A stretch of DNA of 64,000 nt from Caenispirillum bisanense (GTDB taxonomy: Bacteria; Pseudomonadota; Alphaproteobacteria; Rhodospirillales; Rhodospirillaceae). The number at the start of each line of letters is the position of its first letter. Position 1 is the first letter of the stretch. Location of the stretch: positions 1-64,000 of the forward strand of contig NZ_OCNJ01000013.1 in NCBI RefSeq assembly GCF_900230255.1, read 5' to 3'. Both the position numbers and the translations under genes were made by a program. Positions 35,674 through 46,693 of the stretch are shown here, in pieces. A model generated the notes under the pieces. The model made no database searches and was not told the origin of the DNA. It saw nothing but the letters and a program-made list of their open reading frames with translations.

Positions 35674-35750
35674 CCATCCTGCCCTGCGCCCACGATGACA
35701 GGAACGACAAGGACCCCATGGATCGTGCCACCACTGTCATGGCAGGATGG
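35674..35750. promoter_or_regulatory. Nested inverted repeats upstream of glxA-like gene
   Basis: Two linked inverted repeats: CCATCCTGCC (35674-35683) with GGCAGGATGG (35741-35750), and ATGACAG (35695-35701) with CTGTCAT (35734-35740). On the right side the arms are contiguous; on the left they are split by 11 bases. Located between the divergent YHS-like and GlxA/AraC genes, fitting an autoregulatory operator. Confidence 0.45.
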
Positions 35751-35800
35751 ATGGGATCGTCGCCCCTGTGCCACGCCGCGCCCTGGATAAGGCTCGCCTC

Positions 35801-36826
35801 ATGGACCCGTCCGCCCGACTTCCGCGCCGCATCGCCATCCTGGCGCCCTCGGGCCTGCAGAGCCTCGACCTCGCCGGGCCGCTGGAGGTGTTCAACCACG
35901 CCGGCCGCCTGGCGCCGCGCGCCTATGCCTCGCCGGTGGCGGTGGTGGGCGTGGGCGGCGGCGTCGTCACCGCGTCGAGCGGCCTGCGCATGCTCGTCGA
36001 TCCGCTGGAGGACGTCGATCCGGCCACCCTGCAAACCCTCGTCGTCGCCGGCGGCCCAGGCGTCCACGACGTCGAGGCCAATGCCGCCGCCGTCGACTGG
36101 CTGCGCCGCCACGGCCCCGGCCTGCCGCGGCTCGCCAGCGTCTGCACCGGCGCCTATCTGCTGGCCGCCGCCGGCCTGCTCGACGGGCGGCGGGCGACCA
36201 CCCACTGGAAGTACACGGCCTCCCTCGCCCGCCGCTATCCGGCGGTGCGGGTGGAGCCCGACGCCCTGTTCGTCGACGACGGCAACATCCACACCGCCGC
36301 CGGCGTCACCGCCGGCATCGACCTGGCGCTGGCGCTGGTGGAGGCCGACGCCGGCCGCGCCGTGGCGCTGGAGATCGCGCGGCTGCTCGTCGTCTACCTG
36401 CGGCGCCCCGGCGGCCAAGCCCAGTTCAGCGCCGCCTTGCGCGCCCAGAGCCGCACCGCCAGCGAGCGCCTGGAAGCCCTGGTGGCCTGGATCGCCGACC
36501 ACCTGGACGGCGACTTGTCGGTGGAGGCCCTGGCCGATCAGGCGGGCATGAGCCCGCGCACGCTGGCCCGCCAGTTCACCCGCGACTTCGGCCAGAGCCC
36601 CGGCCGCTACGTCGCCGCCGCCCGCCTGGACGAAGCCCGCCGCCTGCTGCTCGACGCCCCCGACCTGCCGTTGGCGACGGTGGCGGCGCGCGTCGGGCTG
36701 GAGACGGCGGAAGGGCTGCGGCAGGCCTTCCAGCGCAGCCTGGGCGTCGCCCCGGAAGCCTTCCGCCGCCAGTTCGCCACCGCCCGCCGCCGCGGCGCCG
36801 AGACGCCGCCGGTGGCGCCGGCCTAA
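35801..36826 (+). CDS. GlxA-type AraC-family transcriptional regulator
   Basis: A 341-residue regulator: an N-terminal DJ-1/PfpI-like domain (RRIAILAPSGLQSLDLAGPL, LVVAGGPGVHDVEA, and the nucleophile-elbow-like LASVCTGAYLLAAAGLLDGR with TTHW) and a C-terminal AraC double helix-turn-helix (LSVEALADQAGMSPRTLARQ, then LATVAARVGLETAEGLRQAF). Homologues control amine, arginine or betaine catabolism. Start 35801 is favoured by the family N-terminus, though an upstream in-frame ATG at 35747 exists with a GGCAGG-like site. Its stop overlaps the stop of the convergent repair gene. Confidence 0.87.
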   Translation: MDPSARLPRRIAILAPSGLQSLDLAGPLEVFNHAGRLAPRAYASPVAVVGVGGGVVTASSGLRMLVDPLEDVDPATLQTLVVAGGPGVHDVEANAAAVDWLRRHGPGLPRLASVCTGAYLLAAAGLLDGRRATTHWKYTASLARRYPAVRVEPDALFVDDGNIHTAAGVTAGIDLALALVEADAGRAVALEIARLLVVYLRRPGGQAQFSAALRAQSRTASERLEALVAWIADHLDGDLSVEALADQAGMSPRTLARQFTRDFGQSPGRYVAAARLDEARRLLLDAPDLPLATVAARVGLETAEGLRQAFQRSLGVAPEAFRRQFATARRRGAETPPVAPA

Positions 36827-37605
36827 GGCAGCGACCGGCAGGCGCGCTTGAGCAGCGCCGCCGTCTCGCGCCCCGGGCTCTCCACCGCCCAGCGCTCGGC
36901 GAGCGTGCGCAGCCAGTCAGGGCGCGTCTTGCCGGCATCGTTGAGCCAGTTGGCGACGGAATTCCGCACGTATTGGGACGGATCGGCCTTCAGGGGCTCC
37001 AGCACCGGCAACGCCGACTCCGGCCGCTCCTTGAACAGGCCGATGTGGGCGCACCATACGCCGCGCGGCCGCGTCGCCTCGCTGGCGAAGCGGCGCAGGT
37101 TCTCCGACGACTCGGCGGTCCAGGGTGTCAGCAACGCCACCGCCCGCTCCGGCTCGGCGGCGAGATGCGGCCGCACCGCCAGCCAGGCCCATTCGCGCAC
37201 CCCGAAATGCCCGTCGTCGGCGAGCGGCCGGATCAGAGCCAAACGCTCGGTCAGGTCGAGCCCCGGGCGACCGCCGACGACGAAGGCCGCCCAGCCGCGC
37301 ACGCAATCCGACGGATGCGCCACCGTCGCCTCCAGGGCCGCCTCCGCCCCCAGCGACTCGGCGAGCAGCGCCGCCGCCAGCGCCATGCGCCGGGTCACCC
37401 CCTCCCCCGCCGCCGCCCGCAGCGGCTCCGCCGGCACCGCCGGGAAGCAGGCCGCCATGAGCCGGGCGAAATCCATGGCGAGCGTTTCCGACAGCGTCGC
37501 CGCCTCGGCCGTGCCGGCTTCGAGGGCCGCCAGCACGGCGGGATCGACGGTGGCGCGACTGGCGGCGCCGGTGCGGCGCGCGGCAGGAGTGGCGGCAGAC
37601 GGCAT
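36823..37605 (-). CDS. DNA alkylation repair protein (HEAT-like, AlkD-related)
   Basis: A 260-residue helical-repeat protein. The C-terminal half has the family signature LRRFASEATRPRGVWCAHIG, then YVRNSVANWLNDAGKTRPDW. Such ALK/HEAT-like folds excise or bind alkylated bases without base flipping. The N-terminal 60 residues are variable. Start at 37605 is preferred; a longer open frame to 37755 crosses the asd terminator and is rejected. Convergent, four-base overlap with the GlxA-type gene. Confidence 0.8.
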   Translation of the reverse strand: MPSAATPAARRTGAASRATVDPAVLAALEAGTAEAATLSETLAMDFARLMAACFPAVPAEPLRAAAGEGVTRRMALAAALLAESLGAEAALEATVAHPSDCVRGWAAFVVGGRPGLDLTERLALIRPLADDGHFGVREWAWLAVRPHLAAEPERAVALLTPWTAESSENLRRFASEATRPRGVWCAHIGLFKERPESALPVLEPLKADPSQYVRNSVANWLNDAGKTRPDWLRTLAERWAVESPGRETAALLKRACRSLP

Positions 37606-37719
37606 GGCGAACTCCGCAAGATCGGTCGGGCCGGCGCCGGGCGGCGCAGCTATGCTGCGACCATACCGCCGAAGGGAGCCGCTGGACATGATCGACGCAC
37701 GCACCCGCCGCCAAGAGAA

Positions 37720-37749
37720 ACGGCGCGGCTCCTTGCGGAACCGCGCCGT
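37720..37749 (-). terminator. Terminator of asd
   Basis: Perfect 9-bp stem ACGGCGCGG / CCGCGCCGT with a 12-nt loop. On the minus strand it is followed by TTTCTCTTGG. It lies 35 bp beyond the asd stop. Confidence 0.7.
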
Positions 37750-37783
37750 CGTCACATCGGCTCGATGAGGGGCAGGCCGCGCG

Positions 37784-38812
37784 TCAGCGGACCTTGCCGG
37801 CCACCACGCATTCGGCGATCTGCACCGCGTTCAGGGCGGCGCCCTTCAGCAGCTGGTCACCGGAGACGAACAGATCCAGGCCGTTGTCGCCGAACACCGC
37901 GTTCTTGCGGATGCGGCCCACCTCGACGTCGTACTTGCCCGAGGCGTTGAGCGGCATCGGGTAGACGTTGTTGGCGGTGTCGTCCACCAGCTTGACGCCC
38001 GGCGCATCGCCCAGCACCGCACGGGCGCGGGCGACGTCGACCGGCTTCTCGGTCTCGATGGTGGCGGCTTCCGAGTGGGCGCGCAGGATGGGGATGCGCA
38101 CCGCGGTGCAGGAGACGGGCAGGTCCGGCAGGCCCATGATCTTGCGGGTCTCCCAGGTGACCTTCATCTCCTCCTTCGTGTAGCCGTTGTCCTGGAACTT
38201 GTCGATGTGCGGGATGACGTTGAACGGCAGCGGGTGCGCGAACACCTTGTTGCCGGCCTGACCGCCGTTGAGGGCGGCGCGGGTTTCGTCCTCCAGTTCC
38301 TTCATGCCTTCCGCACCGGCGCCCGAGGCCGCCTGATAGGTCGACACGATGACGCGCTTGATGCCGAATTCCTTGTGCAGCGGCGCCAGCGCCACCACCA
38401 GGATGGCCGTGGTGCAGTTCGGGTTGGCGATGATCTTGCTGTCGCCGATGGCGTGCGGGTTGATTTCGGGCACCACCAGCGGCTTGTCGTCGTCGTAGCG
38501 GAAGGCCGACGAGTTGTCGATCACCGTCACGCCGCGGGCGGCCAGCTGCGGCGCGTATTCCTTGGAGAAGTCACCGGACACGGCGAGCAGCGCGATGTCG
38601 CACTCGGCCACCGAATCGACGGTGAATTCCTCGATAGTCTTCGAGCCGAAGGGAGTCTCCAGGGTTTTGCCGGCAGACCGCGCAGAGGCGAACAGCCGCA
38701 GGTCGGTGAGCGGGAATTTGCGGTCGTGCAGAACGGCGACCATCTCGGCACCGACCGCACCCGTCACACCCACCACGGCGACCTTCACCCCGGGAACCAT
38801 ATCCTTCGTCAT
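37784..38812 (-). CDS. asd: Aspartate-semialdehyde dehydrogenase
   Basis: A 342-residue enzyme that reduces aspartyl phosphate to aspartate semialdehyde with NADPH, feeding lysine/diaminopimelate, threonine and methionine synthesis. N-terminal [15 protein letters not shown] binds NADP; catalytic Cys133 is in [14 protein letters not shown], the [14 protein letters not shown] loop follows, and the catalytic His is in [11 protein letters not shown]. Start at 38812 has AGGAG six bases upstream. Own terminator at 37720-37749, so a single-gene unit. Confidence 0.95.
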   Translation of the reverse strand: MTKDMVPGVKVAVVGVTGAVGAEMVAVLHDRKFPLTDLRLFASARSAGKTLETPFGSKTIEEFTVDSVAECDIALLAVSGDFSKEYAPQLAARGVTVIDNSSAFRYDDDKPLVVPEINPHAIGDSKIIANPNCTTAILVVALAPLHKEFGIKRVIVSTYQAASGAGAEGMKELEDETRAALNGGQAGNKVFAHPLPFNVIPHIDKFQDNGYTKEEMKVTWETRKIMGLPDLPVSCTAVRIPILRAHSEAATIETEKPVDVARARAVLGDAPGVKLVDDTANNVYPMPLNASGKYDVEVGRIRKNAVFGDNGLDLFVSGDQLLKGAALNAVQIAECVVAGKVR

Positions 38813-39056
38813 CTAAAACTCCTGTGGTCCTTCGTAAGGAGGGGCGCTTTCTAACAGATTTCGAAGCATCTTTGAACCGGCTTTGTTCCACGACGAACAC
38901 GAGTATCGCCGTCGGATATTTCACGTGGGTACAATGGGCGGAAAATCCAGCGCTTTCCGCCTTTACGTTTTCTTTAGCCGCATGCGATAAGACCGCACTG
39001 TCGCCGCGCCCGCCGTCCGGCCGCCGCCGCGACCCTCCCGACGACAGAGACTCGGC

Positions 39057-39278
39057 ATGATCGCTTACGCCGCCGAGGCCGCCGGCCTCGCCTCCGCCAT
39101 GCCCGTGCTGCTGGCCGCCGCCGCCCTGCTGGCCGCCGGCTGGGTCGCCCTGCCGCAGGCCATGGGCGCCTTCGCCACCATCCTCGGCCCGGCGCTGCAC
39201 CGGCTGCTGGGCGGCGCCGTCATCGGCCTCTATTCCGCCTGGGTCGCCACCTCGGCCATGGTGCTCGCCGGCCTGTGA
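39057..39278 (+). CDS. Small membrane protein, unknown
   Basis: A 73-residue hydrophobic protein, MIAYAAEAAGLASAMPVLLA then a run of Ala/Leu, and LLGGAVIGLYSAWVATSAMV, giving two or three membrane helices. No family recognised; ribosome-binding site weak (GACAGAGA). About 240 bp upstream contain a locally AT-richer stretch (38,870-38,990) that may hold its promoter and that of asd. Could be spurious, but the length, position and helix pattern favour a real gene. Confidence 0.45.
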   Translation: MIAYAAEAAGLASAMPVLLAAAALLAAGWVALPQAMGAFATILGPALHRLLGGAVIGLYSAWVATSAMVLAGL

Positions 39279-39353
39279 GGCGTTGACGGGGGCGGCGCCG
39301 GGCGGCTACACGTCGCGCCACCGGCACGTGCCGGCAACAGCCGAGGACACCCC

Positions 39354-39704
39354 ATGGCCGACGGATACTCCTGCCCCGCGTGCGGCTCCGCCAACGCTTA
39401 TCACGACGGCTCCCTGTGGGTCTGCCCGGACTGTGCCCACGAATGGAACCCCGACACCGCCGGCGCCGAAGCGGGCGGCGAGGCCGTCATCCGTGACGCC
39501 AACGGCAACCCGCTGGCCGACGGCGACAGCGTCACCGTCATCAAGGACCTGAAGGTCAAGGGCTCGTCCCTGGTGGTCAAGGGCGGCACCAAGGTGAAGA
39601 ACATCCGCCTGGTGACCGACGCCACCGACGGCCACGACATCGCCTGCAAGATCGACGGCCTGGGCGCCATGAACCTCAAGTCGGAATTCGTCAAGAAGGC
39701 CTGA
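39354..39704 (+). CDS. yjdM: YjdM/PhnA family zinc-ribbon protein
   Basis: A 116-residue protein: N-terminal zinc ribbon [20 protein letters not shown] (Cys pairs 7/10 and 26/29) with CAHEW, then the beta-barrel-like domain ending [18 protein letters not shown]. The family was once called phosphonoacetate hydrolase-associated PhnA, but is not a hydrolase; role unsettled. The core [28 protein letters not shown] and [14 protein letters not shown] are hallmark segments. Stands alone, 75 bp after the small membrane gene. Confidence 0.92.
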   Translation: MADGYSCPACGSANAYHDGSLWVCPDCAHEWNPDTAGAEAGGEAVIRDANGNPLADGDSVTVIKDLKVKGSSLVVKGGTKVKNIRLVTDATDGHDIACKIDGLGAMNLKSEFVKKA

Positions 39705-39736
39705 CGCCCCACCCCTGCGGTCGTCGCCGCCGCGCC

Positions 39737-40369
39737 TCAGCCCCGGCGCGACGCCGCCAGGGCGAGGCCGGCGCCGATCAGCGCCGTGCCGCTGACGCGG
39801 TTGGCGATGCGGCGGCCGCGCACGCTGGTCATGAACCGGCCGAGCCCGCCGCCCGAGGCGGCATAGAGCGCCAGCGCCACCACCTCGAGCGCCAGGAAGG
39901 CCGCCCCCATGGCGAGCAGCTGCGGCCACGCCGGCAGGGCAGAGTCTAGGAACTGCGGGAAGAAGGCGGTGAACACCAGGATGGCCTTCGGGTTGCTGGC
40001 GGCGATGAGGAACTCGCGCCGCGCCAGGGTGCCGATCACCCGCCGCCCGGCCGCCTCCGCCGCGCCGCCGGTCGCCAGCTCCGCCACCGGCGCCCGCCAC
40101 AGCTTGACGCCGAGATAGACCAGATAGGCCGCCCCCACCCACTTCAGCACGGCGAAGGCCGTGGCGGAGGTCGCCAGCAGCGCACCGAGCCCGAGCACGG
40201 TCAGCCCGATCAGCGTCGCGAAGGCCGGCAACCGCCCGAGCCCGCCCGCCAGCGCCGTGGCGAAGCCGAACCGCACGCCGTTGTTCATGGCGAGCAGGTT
40301 GTTGGGCCCCGGCGACAGGTTGATGAGAAAGGTCGCGGGCACGAAAACCAGCCACATGTCCCAGCCCAT
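39737..40369 (-). CDS. LysE/RhtB family exporter
   Basis: A 210-residue membrane protein with six helices. The N-terminal FVPATFLINLSPGPNNLLAM motif is the family signature (PGPxx), followed by GVRFGFATALAGGLG and, mid-protein, FLIAASNPKAILVFTAFFPQF. Such proteins export amino acids or homoserine lactones; specificity cannot be read. Start at 40369 (MGWDMW) fits; the open frame upstream does not. Co-directional with the glyoxalase-like gene 80 bp upstream. Confidence 0.88.
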   Translation of the reverse strand: MGWDMWLVFVPATFLINLSPGPNNLLAMNNGVRFGFATALAGGLGRLPAFATLIGLTVLGLGALLATSATAFAVLKWVGAAYLVYLGVKLWRAPVAELATGGAAEAAGRRVIGTLARREFLIAASNPKAILVFTAFFPQFLDSALPAWPQLLAMGAAFLALEVVALALYAASGGGLGRFMTSVRGRRIANRVSGTALIGAGLALAASRRG

Positions 40370-40449
40370 GGCGGGAGCCTCCGACAGACGCGGGTGAAGG
40401 CGGCCATTGGAGCGGCGGCGGGCGCCGCTCCGCAAGGGCCATTCCGGGC

Positions 40450-40911
40450 TCAAGGCGTCAGGCGCAGCACCTGGGTCGGCCGCCCGCCGGCGTCGCACGA
40501 CACGCCGTCGGCCGTCACCAGCACCGTCACGTTCCGGCGGAAGGCCGAGAACAGCGCGCTGTCGACCACGTCGATGGGCGTGTCGAACCGTACGCCCAGG
40601 CGGTAGAGCCCGCCGGGCAGCGCCTTGACCTCCATCACCCGCGCCGTGAACGGCCGCTTCAGGTAGACGCCACGCACCGGCGAGCCGACGGCGGGCAGCG
40701 GCGGCCTGGGGTGGTCGGGCTCCGCCGCGGGTGGGGACTCGGGCGCGGCGGCGGAGAAGGTGTTCCAGTCGCGCCGGCCATGCAGCGCGGCCACCGCCTC
40801 CAGCGCCTCGGCGTGGCTGAGCGGTCGGCCGGCGGCCTGGAAGTGGGCGCGCAGGCGCTTGGCCTGGGCCTTGGCGGCCGCGGCGGTGGGAAGGGTGTCG
40901 TCGAGGGTCAT
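40450..40911 (-). CDS. Protein with glyoxalase-superfamily N-terminal helical domain
   Basis: A 153-residue protein. The helical segment AQAKRLRAHFQAAGRPLSHA and EALEAVAALHGRRDWNTFSA is the short domain that accompanies some glyoxalase-related proteins (ALE.VA...G.RDWNTL). The C-terminal half (GVYLKRPFTARVMEVKALPG, LYRLGVRFDTPIDVV) is beta-rich and not recognised. Start at 40911 has GAGGGA directly upstream. A GC-rich 324-bp region with hairpin potential precedes it. Confidence 0.65.
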   Translation of the reverse strand: MTLDDTLPTAAAAKAQAKRLRAHFQAAGRPLSHAEALEAVAALHGRRDWNTFSAAAPESPPAAEPDHPRPPLPAVGSPVRGVYLKRPFTARVMEVKALPGGLYRLGVRFDTPIDVVDSALFSAFRRNVTVLVTADGVSCDAGGRPTQVLRLTP

Positions 40912-41235
40912 CGTCCCTCGTCCTGGCGGACGGACCGCAGCGGGTCGCGGGGGCTCGCATTGCCGCCCCGGGTCCGTCCCATGACGGAAACGACGGGTCA
41001 GGCGGAGAAACCGGACGTTCACCATCCCCGAAGGGGCGAGCGGCGGGCCGTCCGAGGCCCGGGACCGGCACCTTACGACCGGCCGAAGGGCCGGTCAACC
41101 GGGACCCGAGGGGCGGCCTTCGTCCTGCCTTTCGTCGTGCGGATTAGACCGTCCCGCTAGGTTGCCTGTCCACAGAATTAGCCCCACCATCGACGTGTGT
41201 GGGATCTGGTGCTCGCGTCCAAGGGGAGCAGGGAC
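40912..41235. other. 324-bp gap with hairpins between divergent genes
   Basis: No gene seen. It carries a perfect 8-bp hairpin GACCGGCC-GAAG-GGCCGGTC (41077-41096), a small CCCC-GAA-GGGG hairpin near 41027-41037 and other GC-rich inverted matches. On the minus strand these would lie in a ~200-nt leader of the 40450-40911 gene. No known riboswitch or RNA family core was recognised. The right part should hold the promoter of the small membrane gene at 41236. Confidence 0.4.
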
Positions 41236-41472
41236 ATGGCACTGCAACAATGGCTGCCGATCATAGATCGTGTCGGCATCTTCGCGGTGAGCCTGGGTGG
41301 GGTGGCGATCGCCTCGCAGGTCGCCGTCGCCTGGACGACGCTGCGCGCCCGGGCCAACGGGGCGACGCGCACGGAAGCGCGCGCCCGCGGCCGTGACGCC
41401 GGCATCGTCACCCTTCTGGTGGCGGTGCTGCTGCTGGCGACCGCCGCCACCCTCGGCCTGTGGGAGATGTGA
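41236..41472 (+). CDS. Small membrane protein, unknown (78 aa)
   Basis: A 78-residue protein with two hydrophobic segments (DRVGIFAVSLGGVAIASQVA and GIVTLLVAVLLLATAATLGL) flanking a basic loop (RARANGATRTEARARGRDAG). Start at 41236 has AAGGGGAGCAGGG upstream; an in-frame start at 41197 is less likely. No family recognised. Convergent with acylphosphatase, whose stop is 16 bp away. Confidence 0.6.
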   Translation: MALQQWLPIIDRVGIFAVSLGGVAIASQVAVAWTTLRARANGATRTEARARGRDAGIVTLLVAVLLLATAATLGLWEM

Positions 41473-41488
41473 GCGGCGGCGCCGGTCG

Positions 41489-41767
41489 TCAGACCGTCGC
41501 CAGCTGCTCGAACCCGTCGCCGTCCGGCACCTCGTCGGCGGGACGGGCGTGGACGGCCGCCACCCGGGCGGCGGGCGGGCCGTCCTTGCAGCGCGCCAGC
41601 ATTTCGTCCACCACCGCCGCCGGACCGTGGAACAGCGCCTCCACCGACCCGTCGGAGCGGTTGCGCACCCAGCCCGCGAGGCCGAGGGAGCGCGCCGTCT
41701 GCCGCGTCCAGCCGCGATACCACACGCCCTGCACCTGGCCTTCGATGCGCGCGTGAACCGTCTTCAT
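41489..41767 (-). CDS. acyP: Acylphosphatase
   Basis: A 92-residue acylphosphatase, hydrolysing carboxyl-phosphate bonds. Both catalytic residues are in place: Arg18 in GQVQGVWYRGWT and Asn36 in GWVRNRSDGSVEA. Start at 41767 (MKTVHARIEG) is preferred because GGAG lies just upstream and family members begin there; an in-frame ATG 11 codons earlier exists. It starts 56 bp from the 3' end of the large malic enzyme gene on the same strand and could be read through from it. Confidence 0.92.
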   Translation of the reverse strand: MKTVHARIEGQVQGVWYRGWTRQTARSLGLAGWVRNRSDGSVEALFHGPAAVVDEMLARCKDGPPAARVAAVHARPADEVPDGDGFEQLATV

Positions 41768-41822
41768 CTCCGTCGTCTCCTGCTGCTGTGTCTCGCCCAT
41801 GGCAGGACTATCAACGCGCAGC

Positions 41823-44147
<2,325 letters not shown>

Positions 44148-44268
44148 CGGCCTGCCTTAACCAGATTGCAGTTAATCGCGCGAAGCGCGGGCTTCCCGGC
44201 GGCTTTATAGCCTGTTCCGCCGCCCTTGCCCATGGGGCAGACATGCGGCGGCGCAGCAAACCGACCGA

Positions 44269-46608
44269 TCATTCGGCGGCGGCTGCCGGCCCCGCCGCCG
44301 CCTGGATCGCCCGCCACACCTTCAATGGCGTCGCCGGCATGTCGATATGCGTCACCCCGAGCGGCGCCAGGGCGTCCAGCACGGCCGACACGGCGGCCGG
44401 GGTCGCGCCGATGGTCCCCGCCTCGCCGGCGCCCTTCACCCCGAGAAGGTTGGTGCGGCACGGGATCTCGACGGTCGAGAAGTCGATGTCGGGCAGCAGG
44501 TCGGCGCGCGGCAGGGCGTAGTCCATGAGCGAGCCGGTGAGCAGCTGCGCCGTCCCCGGCTCGTAGACCACTTCCTCCAGCAGCGCCTGCCCGACGCCCT
44601 GGCACAGGCCGCCGATGATCTGGCCCTTCAGCAGCAGCGGGTTGATGACGACGCCGACATCGTCCACCACCCAATAGCCCACCACGCGCACCGCGCCGGT
44701 GCCGGGGTCGACCTCCACCTCGCAGATGTGGCAGCCGTTGGGATAGGTGGCTTCCGGCGGCGTCCAGGCGGCCTGTTCCTTCAGGCCCGTCGCTTCCGGC
44801 ACCACGGCCGGATCGAAGGCGGCGGCGGCGACTTCGGCCAGCGTCTTCACCTGGTTGGTGCCGCGGGCGCGGAAGGTGCCGTCATCGAAGCTCACGTCCT
44901 CGGCCGGCACGTCGAGCAGGCGGGCGGCGATGCCCTTGCCCGTCGCGATCACCTTGTCCACCGCCTGCGACAGCGAGGCGCCTCCGACCGGCAGCGAGCG
45001 CGAGCCGCCGGTGCCCTTGCCGGTCGGTACCACGGCGGTATCGCCCTGAACCACGCGGATGCGATCCACCGGCAGACCCAGTTCCGCCGCCACCATCTGG
45101 GCGTAGGCGGTCTCGTGGCCCTGGCCGCTCGACTGGGTGCCGATGAGCACGGTGGCGCTGCCGTCGGCGTCCAGGTGCAGGTGCGCCGTCTCGTCGCCGC
45201 CACCGCCGCAGGCCTCGATGTAATAGGACATGCCGAGGCCGCGCAGCATGCCGCGGGCTTTCGCTTCAGCCCGCCGCGCCTCGAACCCGGCCCAGTCGGC
45301 GCGGCGCATGCAGGCGTCCATGAGGCGGGCGAACTCGCCCGAGTCGTAGGTCTTGCCGAGCGCCGTGCGGTAGGGCATGGCCTCCGGCGGGATGAAGTTG
45401 CGCCGCCGCACCTCCTCGCGCGGAAGGCCGAGGCGGCGGGCCGTCGCTTCCACCAGACGCTCGATCACATAGGCCGCCTCGGGCCGGCCGGCGCCGCGGT
45501 AGGCGTCCACCGGCGCCGTATTGGTGACCATGCAGCGCACCCGCACGTGCGCCACCGGGATGGCGTAGACGCCGGTCATCATGGCGCTGCCGGCCATGGT
45601 GGGCACGAAGGCGCCGTATTGCGAGACGTAAGCGCCGACGTTGGCGCGGATGTCGACGCGGATGGCGCGGATGCACCCGTCGGCGTCAACGGCGGCCTCG
45701 GCGTGGGTGAGGTGGTCGCGGCCGTGGGTGTCGTTCTGGAAGCCCTCGCCGCGGTCGGCGATCCACTTCACCGGCCGCCCGACCGTGCGCGCCGCCAGCA
45801 GCACCAGGGCCTGTTCGTGGAACAGGAACATGCGCATGCCGAAGCCGCCGCCGACGTCGGGGCAGACCACCCGCAGCGACTCCTTGTCCACCTTCAGCAC
45901 CGCCGTTGCCAGCCAGTCGCGCAACAGGTGGGAGCCCTGGCTGCCGGTGGTGAGGGTGAAGGCGCCCGCCGCAGCGTCCCATTCGCCGATGGCGCCGCGC
46001 GGCTCCAGCGGAGTCGGGGCGAGGCGGCTGTTCACCAGATCGAGCGCCACCACATGCGCCGCGCCGGCGAAGGCCTCCGCCACGCCCGCCGCGTCGCCCA
46101 TATCCCAATGGAGCAGCACGTTGCCCGGCGCCTCGTCCCACAGGGCCGGCGCATCGGGCGCGGAGGCTTCCGCCAGATCGGCGACGGCCGGCAGGTCCTC
46201 GACGTCGAGCATCACGGCCTCGGCGGCGGCGCGCGCCTGTTCGAGCGTCTCGGCGACGACGAAGGCCACCGGCTCGCCGACGTAGCGCACCCGCTCGCGG
46301 GCCAGCACGGGGCGCGGCAGCAGCGGCATCTTGCCGCCGTCGGAGCCGCGCGGCAGCACCCCGACCGGCAGGTCGCCGATGCCCTGCGCCGCCAGATCGT
46401 CGGCGGTGAGCACGGCGAGCACGCCCGGCATCTCCCGCGCCGCCATTACGTCCAGCTCGCGGATGACGCCGTGGGCGAAGGGGCTGCGCACCACGACGCC
46501 GACGGTTTCGCCGGGCAGGCGGATGTCGTCGGTGTAGCGCCCGGTGCCGGTGAGGAACCGCTGGTCCTCCACGCGCCGCAGCGCCTGCCCCATGCCGAAC
46601 CGTCCCAT
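44269..46608 (-). CDS. Form II CoxL-like molybdopterin hydroxylase large subunit, orphan
   Basis: A 779-residue xanthine-oxidase-family large subunit with aldehyde-oxidase a/b hammerhead (VEDQRFLTGTGRYTDDIRLP) and molybdopterin-binding domain (VCPDVGGGFGMRMF, GTQSSGQGHETAYAQMVA, catalytic Glu in GVKGAGEAGTIGA). The active-site loop is DAYRGAGRPEAAY, the AYRGAGR form II motif, not the Cys-containing AYxCSFR of true CO dehydrogenase. The partner FAD (CoxM) and [2Fe-2S] (CoxS) subunits are absent from the window, so either they lie elsewhere or this is an orphan. Substrate unknown. Confidence 0.85.
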   Translation of the reverse strand: MGRFGMGQALRRVEDQRFLTGTGRYTDDIRLPGETVGVVVRSPFAHGVIRELDVMAAREMPGVLAVLTADDLAAQGIGDLPVGVLPRGSDGGKMPLLPRPVLARERVRYVGEPVAFVVAETLEQARAAAEAVMLDVEDLPAVADLAEASAPDAPALWDEAPGNVLLHWDMGDAAGVAEAFAGAAHVVALDLVNSRLAPTPLEPRGAIGEWDAAAGAFTLTTGSQGSHLLRDWLATAVLKVDKESLRVVCPDVGGGFGMRMFLFHEQALVLLAARTVGRPVKWIADRGEGFQNDTHGRDHLTHAEAAVDADGCIRAIRVDIRANVGAYVSQYGAFVPTMAGSAMMTGVYAIPVAHVRVRCMVTNTAPVDAYRGAGRPEAAYVIERLVEATARRLGLPREEVRRRNFIPPEAMPYRTALGKTYDSGEFARLMDACMRRADWAGFEARRAEAKARGMLRGLGMSYYIEACGGGGDETAHLHLDADGSATVLIGTQSSGQGHETAYAQMVAAELGLPVDRIRVVQGDTAVVPTGKGTGGSRSLPVGGASLSQAVDKVIATGKGIAARLLDVPAEDVSFDDGTFRARGTNQVKTLAEVAAAAFDPAVVPEATGLKEQAAWTPPEATYPNGCHICEVEVDPGTGAVRVVGYWVVDDVGVVINPLLLKGQIIGGLCQGVGQALLEEVVYEPGTAQLLTGSLMDYALPRADLLPDIDFSTVEIPCRTNLLGVKGAGEAGTIGATPAAVSAVLDALAPLGVTHIDMPATPLKVWRAIQAAAGPAAAAE

Positions 46609-46693
46609 GCGTCACCTCCGGTAGCCGAGCGATCGGCTCGACCATACCGGATGGCTCGCCCGGCGGGAAGGAAGCGCGCGTCCGATGGGCCGT

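Noticed and set aside
36823-37755. Longer N-terminus of the DNA alkylation repair protein
   Set aside because: The extension would run through the asd terminator hairpin and has no family similarity.
40912-41235. Known riboswitch or stable RNA (TPP, cobalamin, glycine, RNase P, SRP, 6S)
   Set aside because: None of the conserved cores of these RNAs was found; only generic hairpins are present.
44269-46608. True carbon monoxide dehydrogenase large subunit
   Set aside because: The active-site loop is AYRGAGR, not the Cys-containing form I motif, and no CoxM/CoxS genes are linked.
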